From: DASRHK01 sp035650495
GTDB taxonomy: Bacteria; Pseudomonadota; Gammaproteobacteria; Nevskiales; Nevskiaceae
Length of the DNA: 34,921 nucleotides
Direction: 5' to 3'
NCBI GenBank assembly: GCA_035650495.1
Contig: DASRHK010000009.1
Coordinates: 1-34,921 of the forward strand
Shown piece by piece: positions 21,984-29,516 of the stretch; positions within the stretch are counted from its first letter, which is position 1, and each line of letters begins with the position of its first letter. The position numbers were made by a program, and so were the translations under genes. Under the pieces are notes generated by a model. The model did not search any database. It was given only the letters and a program-made list of their open reading frames with translations, and had not been told where the DNA came from.

Positions 21984-22436
21984 TCACGCCGACGCGCGTC
22001 CGATGAGCGCCATCACCGTCGCACTCATCGTCGCGACGAGCTTGGACTGAGCGCCCTTCACCGCGAGCACTTCTCCGTCGCAGACGGTGATGGTTCGACC
22101 TGGCTTCACCACGCGCCCGATCGCGCGGAAGTAGTCGCCCTGCGCAGGTGCTAGCAGATTGATCTTGTACTCGACCGTGAGAACGCGAGCCTCCGCAGGC
22201 ATCAGCGAGAACGCCGCATAGCCGCAGGCGCTGTCGCACGCGGCCGCGACGACACCGGCGTGGATGAAGCCGTCCTGCTGGGTCAGGTCACTTCGATAAT
22301 CGAAGCGCAGCTCGACTTCGCCGGGATCGACGCGGGCGAGGGTGATGCCGAAGTGCTCCATCGCTTTCTGGCGCGCGAAGCTCGCGGCGACGCGTGCGCG
22401 GAAGTCCGGGTCTTTCGGCTGGAAGGGCGTCGGCAT
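21984..22436 (-). CDS. PaaI-family hotdog-fold thioesterase
   Basis: A 150-residue hotdog-fold protein expected to hydrolyse acyl-CoA thioesters in the cytoplasm. It shows EHFGITLARVDPGEVELRFDY, the catalytic-region loop LTQQDGFIHAGVVAAACDSACG, and VLTVEYKINLLAPAQG as the central strand. The HAGVVAA.CD block is the PaaI/YigI-type active-site helix, with an Asp at the usual nucleophile/base position. The length is normal. It stands alone; the natural acyl group cannot be assigned. Confidence 0.9.
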   Translation of the reverse strand: MPTPFQPKDPDFRARVAASFARQKAMEHFGITLARVDPGEVELRFDYRSDLTQQDGFIHAGVVAAACDSACGYAAFSLMPAEARVLTVEYKINLLAPAQGDYFRAIGRVVKPGRTITVCDGEVLAVKGAQSKLVATMSATVMALIGRASA

Positions 22437-22492
22437 GTGCCCGCTACTCTAGAAGAGTAGGGGCCGGCGCGCATCGCGTACCTACGGGGATC

Positions 22493-24109
22493 TCATCCCG
22501 TGCGTCCGCAAACGCTCGCGACGGTCGCAGTCATCTCGACGAGATCGACCGGCTTGGAGATGTGCGCGATGAATCCTGCGAGCATCGCTCGCGTGCGGTC
22601 TTCCGATCGTGCGAAGGCGGTGAGCGCGATCGCCGGCATGCGGATCTTGCGCGCGCGCATCTGCCGCAGCATTTCGTAGCCGTCCATCTCGGCCATGCCG
22701 ATGTCGCTGACCAGCACGTCGAAAGCGGCGCTCTCGGCTGCCTTGAGCGCTTCGGCTCCCGACGACGCAGTGGTGACGCTCGCGCCGCAGTCCTGCAGCA
22801 CACGCTGGATCAGGTCGTGCGTATCAGGCTCGTCGTCGACGGCGAGCACGCGCAGGCCCGACAGGTCGGCTTGCGGCGGCATCGGGCTCGCGGCGGGGCT
22901 GCGCGGATGCACGCGGTCCGGCGCGACGGTCTGCACGGCGACGACGGGCATCTGCACGCGGAAGGTGGCGCCTTGTCCTTTGCCGGCGCTCTTCGCATGA
23001 ACCTGTCCGCCGTGCCGATCGACGATGTGCTTGACGATCGCGAGCCCGAGGCCGAGCCCGCCCTGCCGGCGCGTGATGGACGAATCGCCCTGGCGGAATC
23101 GCTCGAACACGTGCGGCAACAGCTCGCGGTCGATGCCGACGCCGGTGTCGGACACGTTGATCTCGATGTGCGAATTGACGCGCTCGAGCGTGACGTGGAT
23201 GCGCCCGCCGCCGGGCGTGAACTTGAGCGCATTCGACAGCAGGTTCCACACGACTTGCTGCAGGCGGCTCGGGTCGCCCGAGACCGGTCCGGCGCTCGGA
23301 TCGAGCGCGATGTCGACGCGCACGCCGCGCGCTTCCGCGGCAGGCCGCACCGATTCGATCGCAGCCTGGACGAACGAGTGCGGCATGATCGTCTGCACGT
23401 CGAGCCGCATCTGGCCGGAGACGATGCGGCTCATGTCGAGCAGATCGTCGACGAGCTGCGTCTGCTGCAGGACGTTGCGCTCGATCACGGTGAGCGCCTT
23501 GGACAGGTCCTCGAGCGAGGCCTTCGGACTCTGCAGGATCTTGGTCCAGCCGAGGATGTTGTTCAGCGGCGTGCGCAGCTCGTGCGACAGCGTGGCGAGG
23601 AACTCGTCCTTGCTCGCGTTGAACCGCTCGGCTTCCATTCGCGCCGCGCGCTCGGCATTGAGCAGCGCCTCGCGCTCGGACGCGAGCATCTCCTCCCGCC
23701 GCTTGCGGTCGGTGATGTCGCGCAGGACCTTCGAGGCGCCGATGATCTTGCCGGAGCCGTCGCGGATGGGGGATACGGTCACCGACACGTCGAGCTTCCG
23801 GCCACCTTTGGCGAGGCGACAGGTCTCGAAATGGTCGACGCGCCTGCCGGCGCGGATGCTCTCGAGGATGCGGACCTCCTCGTCGAGGCGATCTTCGGGG
23901 ATCAGCATCGTGATCGGCCGGCCGATCGCTTCGCCCGCGGTGTAGCCCAGCGTGCGCTCGGCGCCGCCATTCCAGGAGGTGATGATGCCGTCGAGCGTCT
24001 TGGTGACGATCGCGTCGTCAGAGGACTCGACGACGGCCGCGAGCAGATTGCGCGCGACGTCCGCGTCTGCGCCCAGCGCGGTTGGCTTGTTCTCGCCCGA
24101 CTGGCTCAT
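22493..24109 (-). CDS. Hybrid sensor histidine kinase (PAS-HisKA-HATPase-REC)
   Basis: A 538-residue soluble hybrid kinase. The order is PAS domain (about 18-135, with WNGGAERTLGYTAGEAIG and a PAC end VLRDITDRKRREE), a short coiled coil, HisKA (168-233) with phospho-accepting His176 in LATLSHELRTPL, a HATPase domain (280-388) with Asn293 in the N box, DTGVGID and GGLGLGLAIV, and a receiver domain (419-535) with Asp425/426, phospho-accepting Asp469 and Lys519. There are no membrane segments, so it senses an internal signal. No response regulator or Hpt gene is adjacent. It diverges from the csbD-like stress gene across 148 bases. Confidence 0.93.
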   Translation of the reverse strand: MSQSGENKPTALGADADVARNLLAAVVESSDDAIVTKTLDGIITSWNGGAERTLGYTAGEAIGRPITMLIPEDRLDEEVRILESIRAGRRVDHFETCRLAKGGRKLDVSVTVSPIRDGSGKIIGASKVLRDITDRKRREEMLASEREALLNAERAARMEAERFNASKDEFLATLSHELRTPLNNILGWTKILQSPKASLEDLSKALTVIERNVLQQTQLVDDLLDMSRIVSGQMRLDVQTIMPHSFVQAAIESVRPAAEARGVRVDIALDPSAGPVSGDPSRLQQVVWNLLSNALKFTPGGGRIHVTLERVNSHIEINVSDTGVGIDRELLPHVFERFRQGDSSITRRQGGLGLGLAIVKHIVDRHGGQVHAKSAGKGQGATFRVQMPVVAVQTVAPDRVHPRSPAASPMPPQADLSGLRVLAVDDEPDTHDLIQRVLQDCGASVTTASSGAEALKAAESAAFDVLVSDIGMAEMDGYEMLRQMRARKIRMPAIALTAFARSEDRTRAMLAGFIAHISKPVDLVEMTATVASVCGRTG

Positions 24110-24161
24110 GGTCCACGCTGGTTGAAGGGCCTCGACGAACCCAGAGCTTTGGACGCGGCGG

Positions 24162-24185
24162 ATGCGTCGTTAGTTCGCGACGCAT
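24162..24185. promoter_or_regulatory. Inverted repeat between sensor kinase and CsbD-like genes
   Basis: Perfect eight-base arms ATGCGTCG (24162-24169) and CGACGCAT (24178-24185) are separated by eight bases, in the gap between divergent genes. It is a candidate operator or leader hairpin. A CTATAGA (24227-24233) further downstream could be a -10 element for the CsbD-like gene, but no convincing -35 accompanies it. Confidence 0.4.
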
Positions 24186-24257
24186 TGCAATAGTCGCGCC
24201 AGAACCGCGCACGACCGGAGCGAGTCCTATAGAAGCAGTCACCCAAAGGAGATCGAG

Positions 24258-24566
24258 ATGGCCACGGACGACAAGGATCTGCGCTCGCAGGCGCACGAAG
24301 CGGCGGATGACGCCGCGCACAGCGCGACGGCTGACAAGAGCAAGGGTCGCGTGAAAGAGACGATCGGCAAGGTGAAGTCGAAGATCGGCAGCGCGCTCGG
24401 CGATCGCGACCTGCAGGCGCGCGGCGATGCTCAGCGCGTCGAGGGCAAGAAGGATCGCTTCAAGGGCGAGATCAAGAAGAAGGTCGAGGACGCGAAGGAA
24501 TACGTGAAGGCCGGCGCCGAAGTCGTGAAAGAGAAGGTCACCGGCAAGCGCGATCGCGATCGGTAA
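24258..24566 (+). CDS. CsbD-like stress-response protein
   Basis: A 102-residue, highly charged helical protein. The repeated pattern SKGRVKETIGKVKSKIGSALGD and ARGDAQRVEGKKDRFKGEIKKK is the CsbD signature (members are induced by general stress in Bacillus and others; biochemical role unknown). The extra N-terminal stretch is Asp/Ala/His-rich. A strong ribosome-binding site AAAGGAG (24245-24251) precedes the ATG. The next gene, a small membrane protein, starts six bases later and is probably co-expressed. Confidence 0.9.
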   Translation: MATDDKDLRSQAHEAADDAAHSATADKSKGRVKETIGKVKSKIGSALGDRDLQARGDAQRVEGKKDRFKGEIKKKVEDAKEYVKAGAEVVKEKVTGKRDRDR

Positions 24567-24572
24567 GTCGCC

Positions 24573-24773
24573 ATGAAATGGTTCAGCACCTATCTCATCG
24601 GCTTCGTGCTGCTCGTCGGCGGCGTGGTCGCCGCGCTGTGGAAGCTCGGCATCCTGCAGAACGTCGGCGCCGCCTGGACCGCGATCGGGCTCGTGATCGT
24701 GCTCGGCCTCGGCATCATGGCGGCGGTCTCGGGCAGCGGATCGAAAGAGAACATCGAGATCGATCGGCGCTGA
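24573..24773 (+). CDS. Small membrane protein with two helices
   Basis: A 66-residue protein with two hydrophobic helices, YLIGFVLLVGGVVAALWKLGI (about 6-26) and WTAIGLVIVLGLGIMAAV (about 34-51), and a short charged tail (SKENIEIDRR). No family name is known to me. It follows the CsbD-like gene by six bases, which suggests a stress-related envelope role. It converges with icmF, five bases away. Confidence 0.85.
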   Translation: MKWFSTYLIGFVLLVGGVVAALWKLGILQNVGAAWTAIGLVIVLGLGIMAAVSGSGSKENIEIDRR

Positions 24774-24778
24774 GGGCC

Positions 24779-27700
24779 TTACATATTGCGTCGGTACTGC
24801 CCGCCGACCTCGAACAACGCGTGCGTGATCTGCCCGAGCGAGCAGACACGCACCGCGTCCATCAGCGCTTCGAAGATGTTGCCGTTCTCGATCGCGGTTT
24901 TCTTGAGCTTCGCGAGCGCCGCAGGCGCGTCCTTCTTGCCGCGACCTTGGAAATCTCTCAGCCGCTTGATCTGATCGTTCTTCTCGTCGTCTGACGAGCG
25001 CGCGAGCTCGAGCGTCGTTTTCTCCGGCGCCTTTTCTTCGGGGTTCAAAAATGTATTGACGCCGACGATCGGGAATTCGCCGCTGTGCTTCTGGTGTTCG
25101 TAGAACAGCGACTCTTCCTGGATCTTGCTGCGCTGGTAGCCGGTCTCCATCGCGCCGAGCACGCCGCCGCGCTCGGAGATCTTCTCGAACTCGGCGAGCA
25201 CGGCTTCTTCGACGAGGTCGGTCAGCTCGTCGATGATGAACGCGCCCTGGTTCGGGTTCTCGTTCTTCGCCAGCCCCCATTCCTTGTTGATGACGAGCTG
25301 GATCGCGAGCGCGCGGCGCACCGATTCGGCGGTCGGCGTGGTGATCGCCTCGTCGTAGGCGTTGGTGTGCAGCGAGTTGCAGTTGTCGTAGATCGCGATC
25401 AGCGCCTGCAGCGTGGTGCGGATGTCGTTGAACGCGATCTCCTGCGCGTGCAGCGAGCGCCCTGAAGTCTGGATGTGGTACTTCAGTTTCTGCGATCGCT
25501 CGTTCGCGCCGTACTTCTCGCGCATCGCCACGGCCCAGATGCGGCGCGCGACACGTCCGAGCACGGTGTATTCCGGATCCATGCCGTTCGAGAAGAAGAA
25601 CGACAGGTTCGGCGCGAAGTCGTCGATCGCCATGCCGCGCGCGAGATAAGCCTCGACGAACGTGAAGCCGTTGGAAAGCGTGAACGCGAGCTGTGAGATC
25701 GGATTCGCGCCGGCTTCGGCGATGTGGTACCCGCTGATCGACACCGAGTAGAAATTCTTGACGTCGTGCTCGATGAAGTACTGCTGGATGTCGCCCTGAC
25801 ACTTGAGCGCGAACTCGGTGGAGAAGATGCAGGTGTTCTGCCCCTGATCTTCCTTGAGGATGTCGGCCTGCACGGTGCCGCGCACGGTCGACAGCGCTTT
25901 CGCCTTGATCTCGGCGCGCGCGGTGTCGCTGGGCTCGGAACCGTGCTGCTTCTTCCACTTCTCGATCTCGAAGTCGATCGCGGTGTTCAGGAACATCGCG
26001 AGGATCGTCGGCGCCGGGCCGTTGATCGTCATCGACACCGACGTCGTCGGCGCAGTGAGATCGAAGCCGGCGTAGAGGTCCTTCATGTCGTCGAGTGTGG
26101 CGATCGACACGCCGCTGTTGCCGACCTTGCCGTAGATGTCGGGACGCTCGTCGGGATCCTCGCCGTAGAGCGTGACCGAATCGAACGCCGTCGACAGTCG
26201 CGCCGCCGGCATTCCCTTCGATACGAGATGGAAGCGCGCGTTGGTGCGCTTGGGTCCGCCTTCGCCGGCGAACATGCGCGTCGGGTCTTCGTTCTCGCGC
26301 TTGAACGGGAACACGCCGGCGGTGTACGGGAAATAGCCGGGCAGGTTCTCGAGCATCAGCCACTTGAGCAGATCGCCTTCGTCGCTGTAGCGCGGCAGCG
26401 CGACCTTCGGGATGTGCGTGCCGGAGAGCGAGGTCGTCGTCAGCTGGACCTTGTACTCCTTGTCGCGCACCTTGTATTTGTATTCGTCGCCGACGTAGTG
26501 GCTGCGCGTCTCAGGCCACGAATGCAGCAGCTGCTTCGACTCGGGCGACAGATGATCGAGGCGCTTGTGCATCTCGGACTTCAGAACGTCGACCGGCTGG
26601 CCCGAGTGCTCGACCATGCGGATCGCCTCGCGCAGATGCTGGCGCTCGCGCGCGAGCTTCGCCTGATGATCGGCGCGCTTCTTGTAGCCGCGCACCGTAT
26701 CGGAGATCTCCGCGAGATAGCGAACGCGCGCGCCGGGAACGATCGCGGATGCGCGCGTCGAGGTCTTCGTCTCCGGCAGTTTCAACTTGCCGTCGGCGAG
26801 CTTCAGGCCTTTCGTCGCGAGCTTCTCCTTGATGCCGAAGTAGAGCGCCGTCACACCGTCGTCATTGAACCGCGCCGCGATCGTCCCGAACACCGGCATG
26901 TCTTCGGGCTTCTGCTTGAACGCGGTCTTGTTGCGCTGGACCTGCTTGCGCACGTCGCGCACCGCGTCTTCGGCGCCGCGCCGATCGAACTTGTTGACGG
27001 CGACGACGTCGGCGAAATCGAGCATGTCGATCTTCTCGAGCTGACTTGCCGCGCCGAACTCCGGCGTCATCACGTAGAGCGAGACGTCGGCGTGCTCGAC
27101 AACGGCCGCGCCACCCTGGCCGATGCCGGCGGTCTCGACGACGACGAGATCGAATCCCGCGGCCTTGCACGCGGCGACGGCGCCGGGCAGGGCGGCGGAG
27201 ACTTCAGCACCGCCTTCGCGCGTGGCGAGCGAGCGGAAGAACACCTTCTCGGATTTGTCCGCCGCGCGATACAGCGCGTTCATGCGGATGCGATCGCCGA
27301 GCAGCGCGCCGCCGGACTTGCGACGCGACGGATCGACCGCGATCACCGCGATGTTGAGCTTGTCGTCCTGATCCATGCGGAAGCGGCGGACGACTTCGTC
27401 GGTGACCGACGACTTGCCCGCGCCACCGGTGCCGGTGACGCCGAGAACGGGGACTTTCTTCTGATCGCCCGCGAGGACTTTCTGGTAGTCGAGCTTCTTC
27501 TGCTCGATGAGCGAGATCACGCGCGCGAGCGCGCGGCGATCGCCCTTGCGCATCTTCTCGAGCAGCGCCGTCACGTCGCCCTCGAGCGGATGCCGAGCGC
27601 GCTTCAGCATGTCGTCGATCATGCCGTCCAGCCCGAGCTGCTGGCCGTCGTGCGGCGAGTAGATGCGCGCGACACCGTAGTCGTGCAGCTCCTTGATCTC

Positions 27701-28051
27701 TTCCGGGACGATCACGCCGCCGCCGCCGCCGAACACACGGATGTCGGCGCCGCCACGCTCGCGGAGCATGTCGAGCATGTACTTGAAGAACTCCATGTGC
27801 CCGCCCTGATACGAGCTGATCGCGATGCCGTGCGCGTCTTCCTGCAGCGCGGCGGTGACGATCTCCTCGACGCTGCGGTTGTGGCCGAGGTGGATCACCT
27901 CGCAGCCGTGCGACATCAAGAGGCGGCGGATGATGTTGATCGACGCGTCGTGGCCGTCGAACAGTGACGCGGCAGTGACGAAGCGCAGCGGCTGCGCGGT
28001 CGCGGCGTCGGGGCGGGCGTGATCAGCGATCTTGTGGATCTGGGCGGACAT
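24779..28051 (-). CDS. icmF: Fused isobutyryl-CoA mutase IcmF
   Basis: A 1090-residue adenosylcobalamin enzyme that interconverts isobutyryl-CoA and n-butyryl-CoA and carries its own G-protein chaperone. Domain order matches IcmF: B12-binding domain (about 20-150, FDGHDAS with cobalt-ligand His34, and SSYQGGH), MeaI-type GTPase (about 200-410, P-loop GTGGAGKS with Lys213, and NKFD), then the mutase barrel (about 540-1090). By my alignment, the residues that distinguish substrates are Phe581 (YTAGVF) and Gln738 (EDQGQNT). These correspond to Tyr and Arg in methylmalonyl-CoA mutase, which supports a non-carboxylated substrate. The length is typical. The neighbours do not complete a catabolic pathway. 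Confidence 0.95.
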   Translation of the reverse strand: MSAQIHKIADHARPDAATAQPLRFVTAASLFDGHDASINIIRRLLMSHGCEVIHLGHNRSVEEIVTAALQEDAHGIAISSYQGGHMEFFKYMLDMLRERGGADIRVFGGGGGVIVPEEIKELHDYGVARIYSPHDGQQLGLDGMIDDMLKRARHPLEGDVTALLEKMRKGDRRALARVISLIEQKKLDYQKVLAGDQKKVPVLGVTGTGGAGKSSVTDEVVRRFRMDQDDKLNIAVIAVDPSRRKSGGALLGDRIRMNALYRAADKSEKVFFRSLATREGGAEVSAALPGAVAACKAAGFDLVVVETAGIGQGGAAVVEHADVSLYVMTPEFGAASQLEKIDMLDFADVVAVNKFDRRGAEDAVRDVRKQVQRNKTAFKQKPEDMPVFGTIAARFNDDGVTALYFGIKEKLATKGLKLADGKLKLPETKTSTRASAIVPGARVRYLAEISDTVRGYKKRADHQAKLARERQHLREAIRMVEHSGQPVDVLKSEMHKRLDHLSPESKQLLHSWPETRSHYVGDEYKYKVRDKEYKVQLTTTSLSGTHIPKVALPRYSDEGDLLKWLMLENLPGYFPYTAGVFPFKRENEDPTRMFAGEGGPKRTNARFHLVSKGMPAARLSTAFDSVTLYGEDPDERPDIYGKVGNSGVSIATLDDMKDLYAGFDLTAPTTSVSMTINGPAPTILAMFLNTAIDFEIEKWKKQHGSEPSDTARAEIKAKALSTVRGTVQADILKEDQGQNTCIFSTEFALKCQGDIQQYFIEHDVKNFYSVSISGYHIAEAGANPISQLAFTLSNGFTFVEAYLARGMAIDDFAPNLSFFFSNGMDPEYTVLGRVARRIWAVAMREKYGANERSQKLKYHIQTSGRSLHAQEIAFNDIRTTLQALIAIYDNCNSLHTNAYDEAITTPTAESVRRALAIQLVINKEWGLAKNENPNQGAFIIDELTDLVEEAVLAEFEKISERGGVLGAMETGYQRSKIQEESLFYEHQKHSGEFPIVGVNTFLNPEEKAPEKTTLELARSSDDEKNDQIKRLRDFQGRGKKDAPAALAKLKKTAIENGNIFEALMDAVRVCSLGQITHALFEVGGQYRRNM

Positions 28052-28073
28052 GGGGGCTCTCCGTGAGCCCCCA
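28051..28073 (-). promoter_or_regulatory. Hairpin abutting the icmF start codon, ribosome-binding site in loop
   Basis: Perfect nine-base inverted repeat, read on the gene strand as TGGGGGCTC - ACGGA - GAGCCCCCA. The final A is the first base of the icmF ATG. The only GGAG-like ribosome-binding element (ACGGAGA) is at the loop and its edge. On the opposite strand the stem is followed by TTTT (28074-28077), so the element could also act as a bidirectional stem. Either reading suggests post-transcriptional control. Confidence 0.55.
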
Positions 28074-28113
28074 TTTTAGGTCTGCTGTCGCGCCCCCCAA
28101 AGTGCGCCCGCGG

Positions 28114-29463
28114 TCAACGGCGCTGACGTTTTCTGCCACCCCAGATCAGGAGCAGGCCGGCGAGCGTTCCCAGCGGCAGCGCGCCGCCGCCAACCACGAC
28201 CGCCGAGCCTTCCGTTCCGCCGCCGGCGCCGTTGCTACTCGTGCCGCCGGCAGCAGATGAGCCTCCGATCGCATTCAGGACGTAGTCCTCGACTTCACCG
28301 TCCCGCGCGAAGCCCGTGGGCCCGAGACCGCCGGCGGTGCTGATGCGGAAGCGTGCGTAGATCGGGCCGCTCAACGTCGGAGTCGGGGCGGGGACGCTGA
28401 AGGTGAGATTCTGCGTGCCGACGTTCACCGGGACCGAGTTGAAGATCTTCTCCCCCGCGTCGTTCCAGTCGCCGTCCTGATTGAAGTCGATCCAGCCGTC
28501 CAGCTTGCCGGGCGCGCCGCTGACGACCACTTGCGCGATGCCGGGGCTGCCGCCGTCGGCGTGGATCAGGATGGTCACGCCATCGTCACCCTGGTCGCCA
28601 TTTGCCGCTGCGTTCGGCTGGCCGTCCGTCTCGTCGTCGATGGCGGAGCCCAGGATCGGACCGCTGCCGGTGAAGATGTGATGTGCTCCGTCATCGGCTC
28701 GCAATGTGGGATACGGTGCCGGCGCATCGCCGAAATCGAACGTCGGCGGCGGCAACCCGGCCGCCCAGGCGATTACATTGGGTGCGTAAATGCTGGCAAT
28801 CGCTTTCGGCGGGTTATTGCCCGCGAGGTAAAAGTCGAGCGGGATGCTCGAGTAAAGGACCTTGCCCGCGCCAAACCCGTAGGAGAAGGTCACGATGTGC
28901 GTCGGATCGGCCTGGCTCAAGAAGAGATCCGCGTCGCCGGGCAGCGTGCCCGCGATTGCGAATCCATGACTGGAAGAATTGCCGCCGTCCAGGTTCGTGT
29001 TGGTGACGTCGCCGGCCCAGCCATGCGTGAGGATCGTCGAGTCGTCCAGCACGTTGATGTTGGCGTCGTCGACGAAGCTGCGGATGATCGTGAACGAGTC
29101 GCCGCCGGGAAGGATCGATGACGCGCCGTCGACGTAGCGATCGTGGATGAGCAGCACGCCGCCGTTGCTGACGAAGGTCGCGATGTCGGACAGGCGGCTC
29201 TGATACTCGCCGCCGTAGCCACCATTGTCGCAATTGGTCACGAACAGGACGTCGATGCCGGCGAGATCGGCGCCGGTGAGGTCATCGAGCAGGACCGGTG
29301 TCTGGCCCACCGCAGTGATCGGCGCGACCTGATAGGCGGCGCCGGCGCCTGCGCACATCTCGTAGTAGCCGACGTTCTTCGGCGGGGGTAGCGCGGCGTT
29401 GGCGGTGGTGCAGAGGAGAGACAGAACGGCTGTACAGGCAGATGCAACGTGGATCGGACGCAA
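28114..29463 (-). CDS. Secreted GEVED-domain protein with C-terminal sorting-like tail
   Basis: A 449-residue exported protein. No ATG precedes the signal peptide. TTG at 29461-29463, six bases after AGAGGGGAG, gives RPIHVASACTAVLSLLCTTANAA, a good signal peptide, so I use it. Residues about 25-240 resemble a ThuA/glutamine-amidotransferase-like fold (VLFVTNCDNGG, VSNGGVLLIHDRYVDG, GKVLYSSIPLDFYL). Residues about 250-405 are a GEVED domain (FDFGDAPAPYPTL ... GEVEDYVL). The C-terminus has a Gly/Ser/Thr-rich spacer, then GGGALPLGTLAGLLLIWGG and RKRQRR. This tripartite layout is typical of GlyGly-CTERM or related protease-processed surface anchors. Substrate and function are unknown. Confidence 0.8.
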   Translation of the reverse strand: MRPIHVASACTAVLSLLCTTANAALPPPKNVGYYEMCAGAGAAYQVAPITAVGQTPVLLDDLTGADLAGIDVLFVTNCDNGGYGGEYQSRLSDIATFVSNGGVLLIHDRYVDGASSILPGGDSFTIIRSFVDDANINVLDDSTILTHGWAGDVTNTNLDGGNSSSHGFAIAGTLPGDADLFLSQADPTHIVTFSYGFGAGKVLYSSIPLDFYLAGNNPPKAIASIYAPNVIAWAAGLPPPTFDFGDAPAPYPTLRADDGAHHIFTGSGPILGSAIDDETDGQPNAAANGDQGDDGVTILIHADGGSPGIAQVVVSGAPGKLDGWIDFNQDGDWNDAGEKIFNSVPVNVGTQNLTFSVPAPTPTLSGPIYARFRISTAGGLGPTGFARDGEVEDYVLNAIGGSSAAGGTSSNGAGGGTEGSAVVVGGGALPLGTLAGLLLIWGGRKRQRR

Positions 29464-29516
29464 GTAAGGCTCCCCTCTAAGTCCCGTGATTGCCAGGAAG
29501 TATATCTGCGGATTGC

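Noticed and set aside
25724..27967. A 747-codon plus-strand frame opposite icmF
   Set aside because: The complementary strand encodes complete, motif-rich IcmF; the antisense product is compositionally biased and has no recognisable motif.
28051..28077. Reading the icmF leader hairpin plus TTTT as an intrinsic terminator on the plus strand
   Set aside because: No plus-strand gene ends there; only four T residues follow, so a terminator role is not favoured over a leader structure of icmF.
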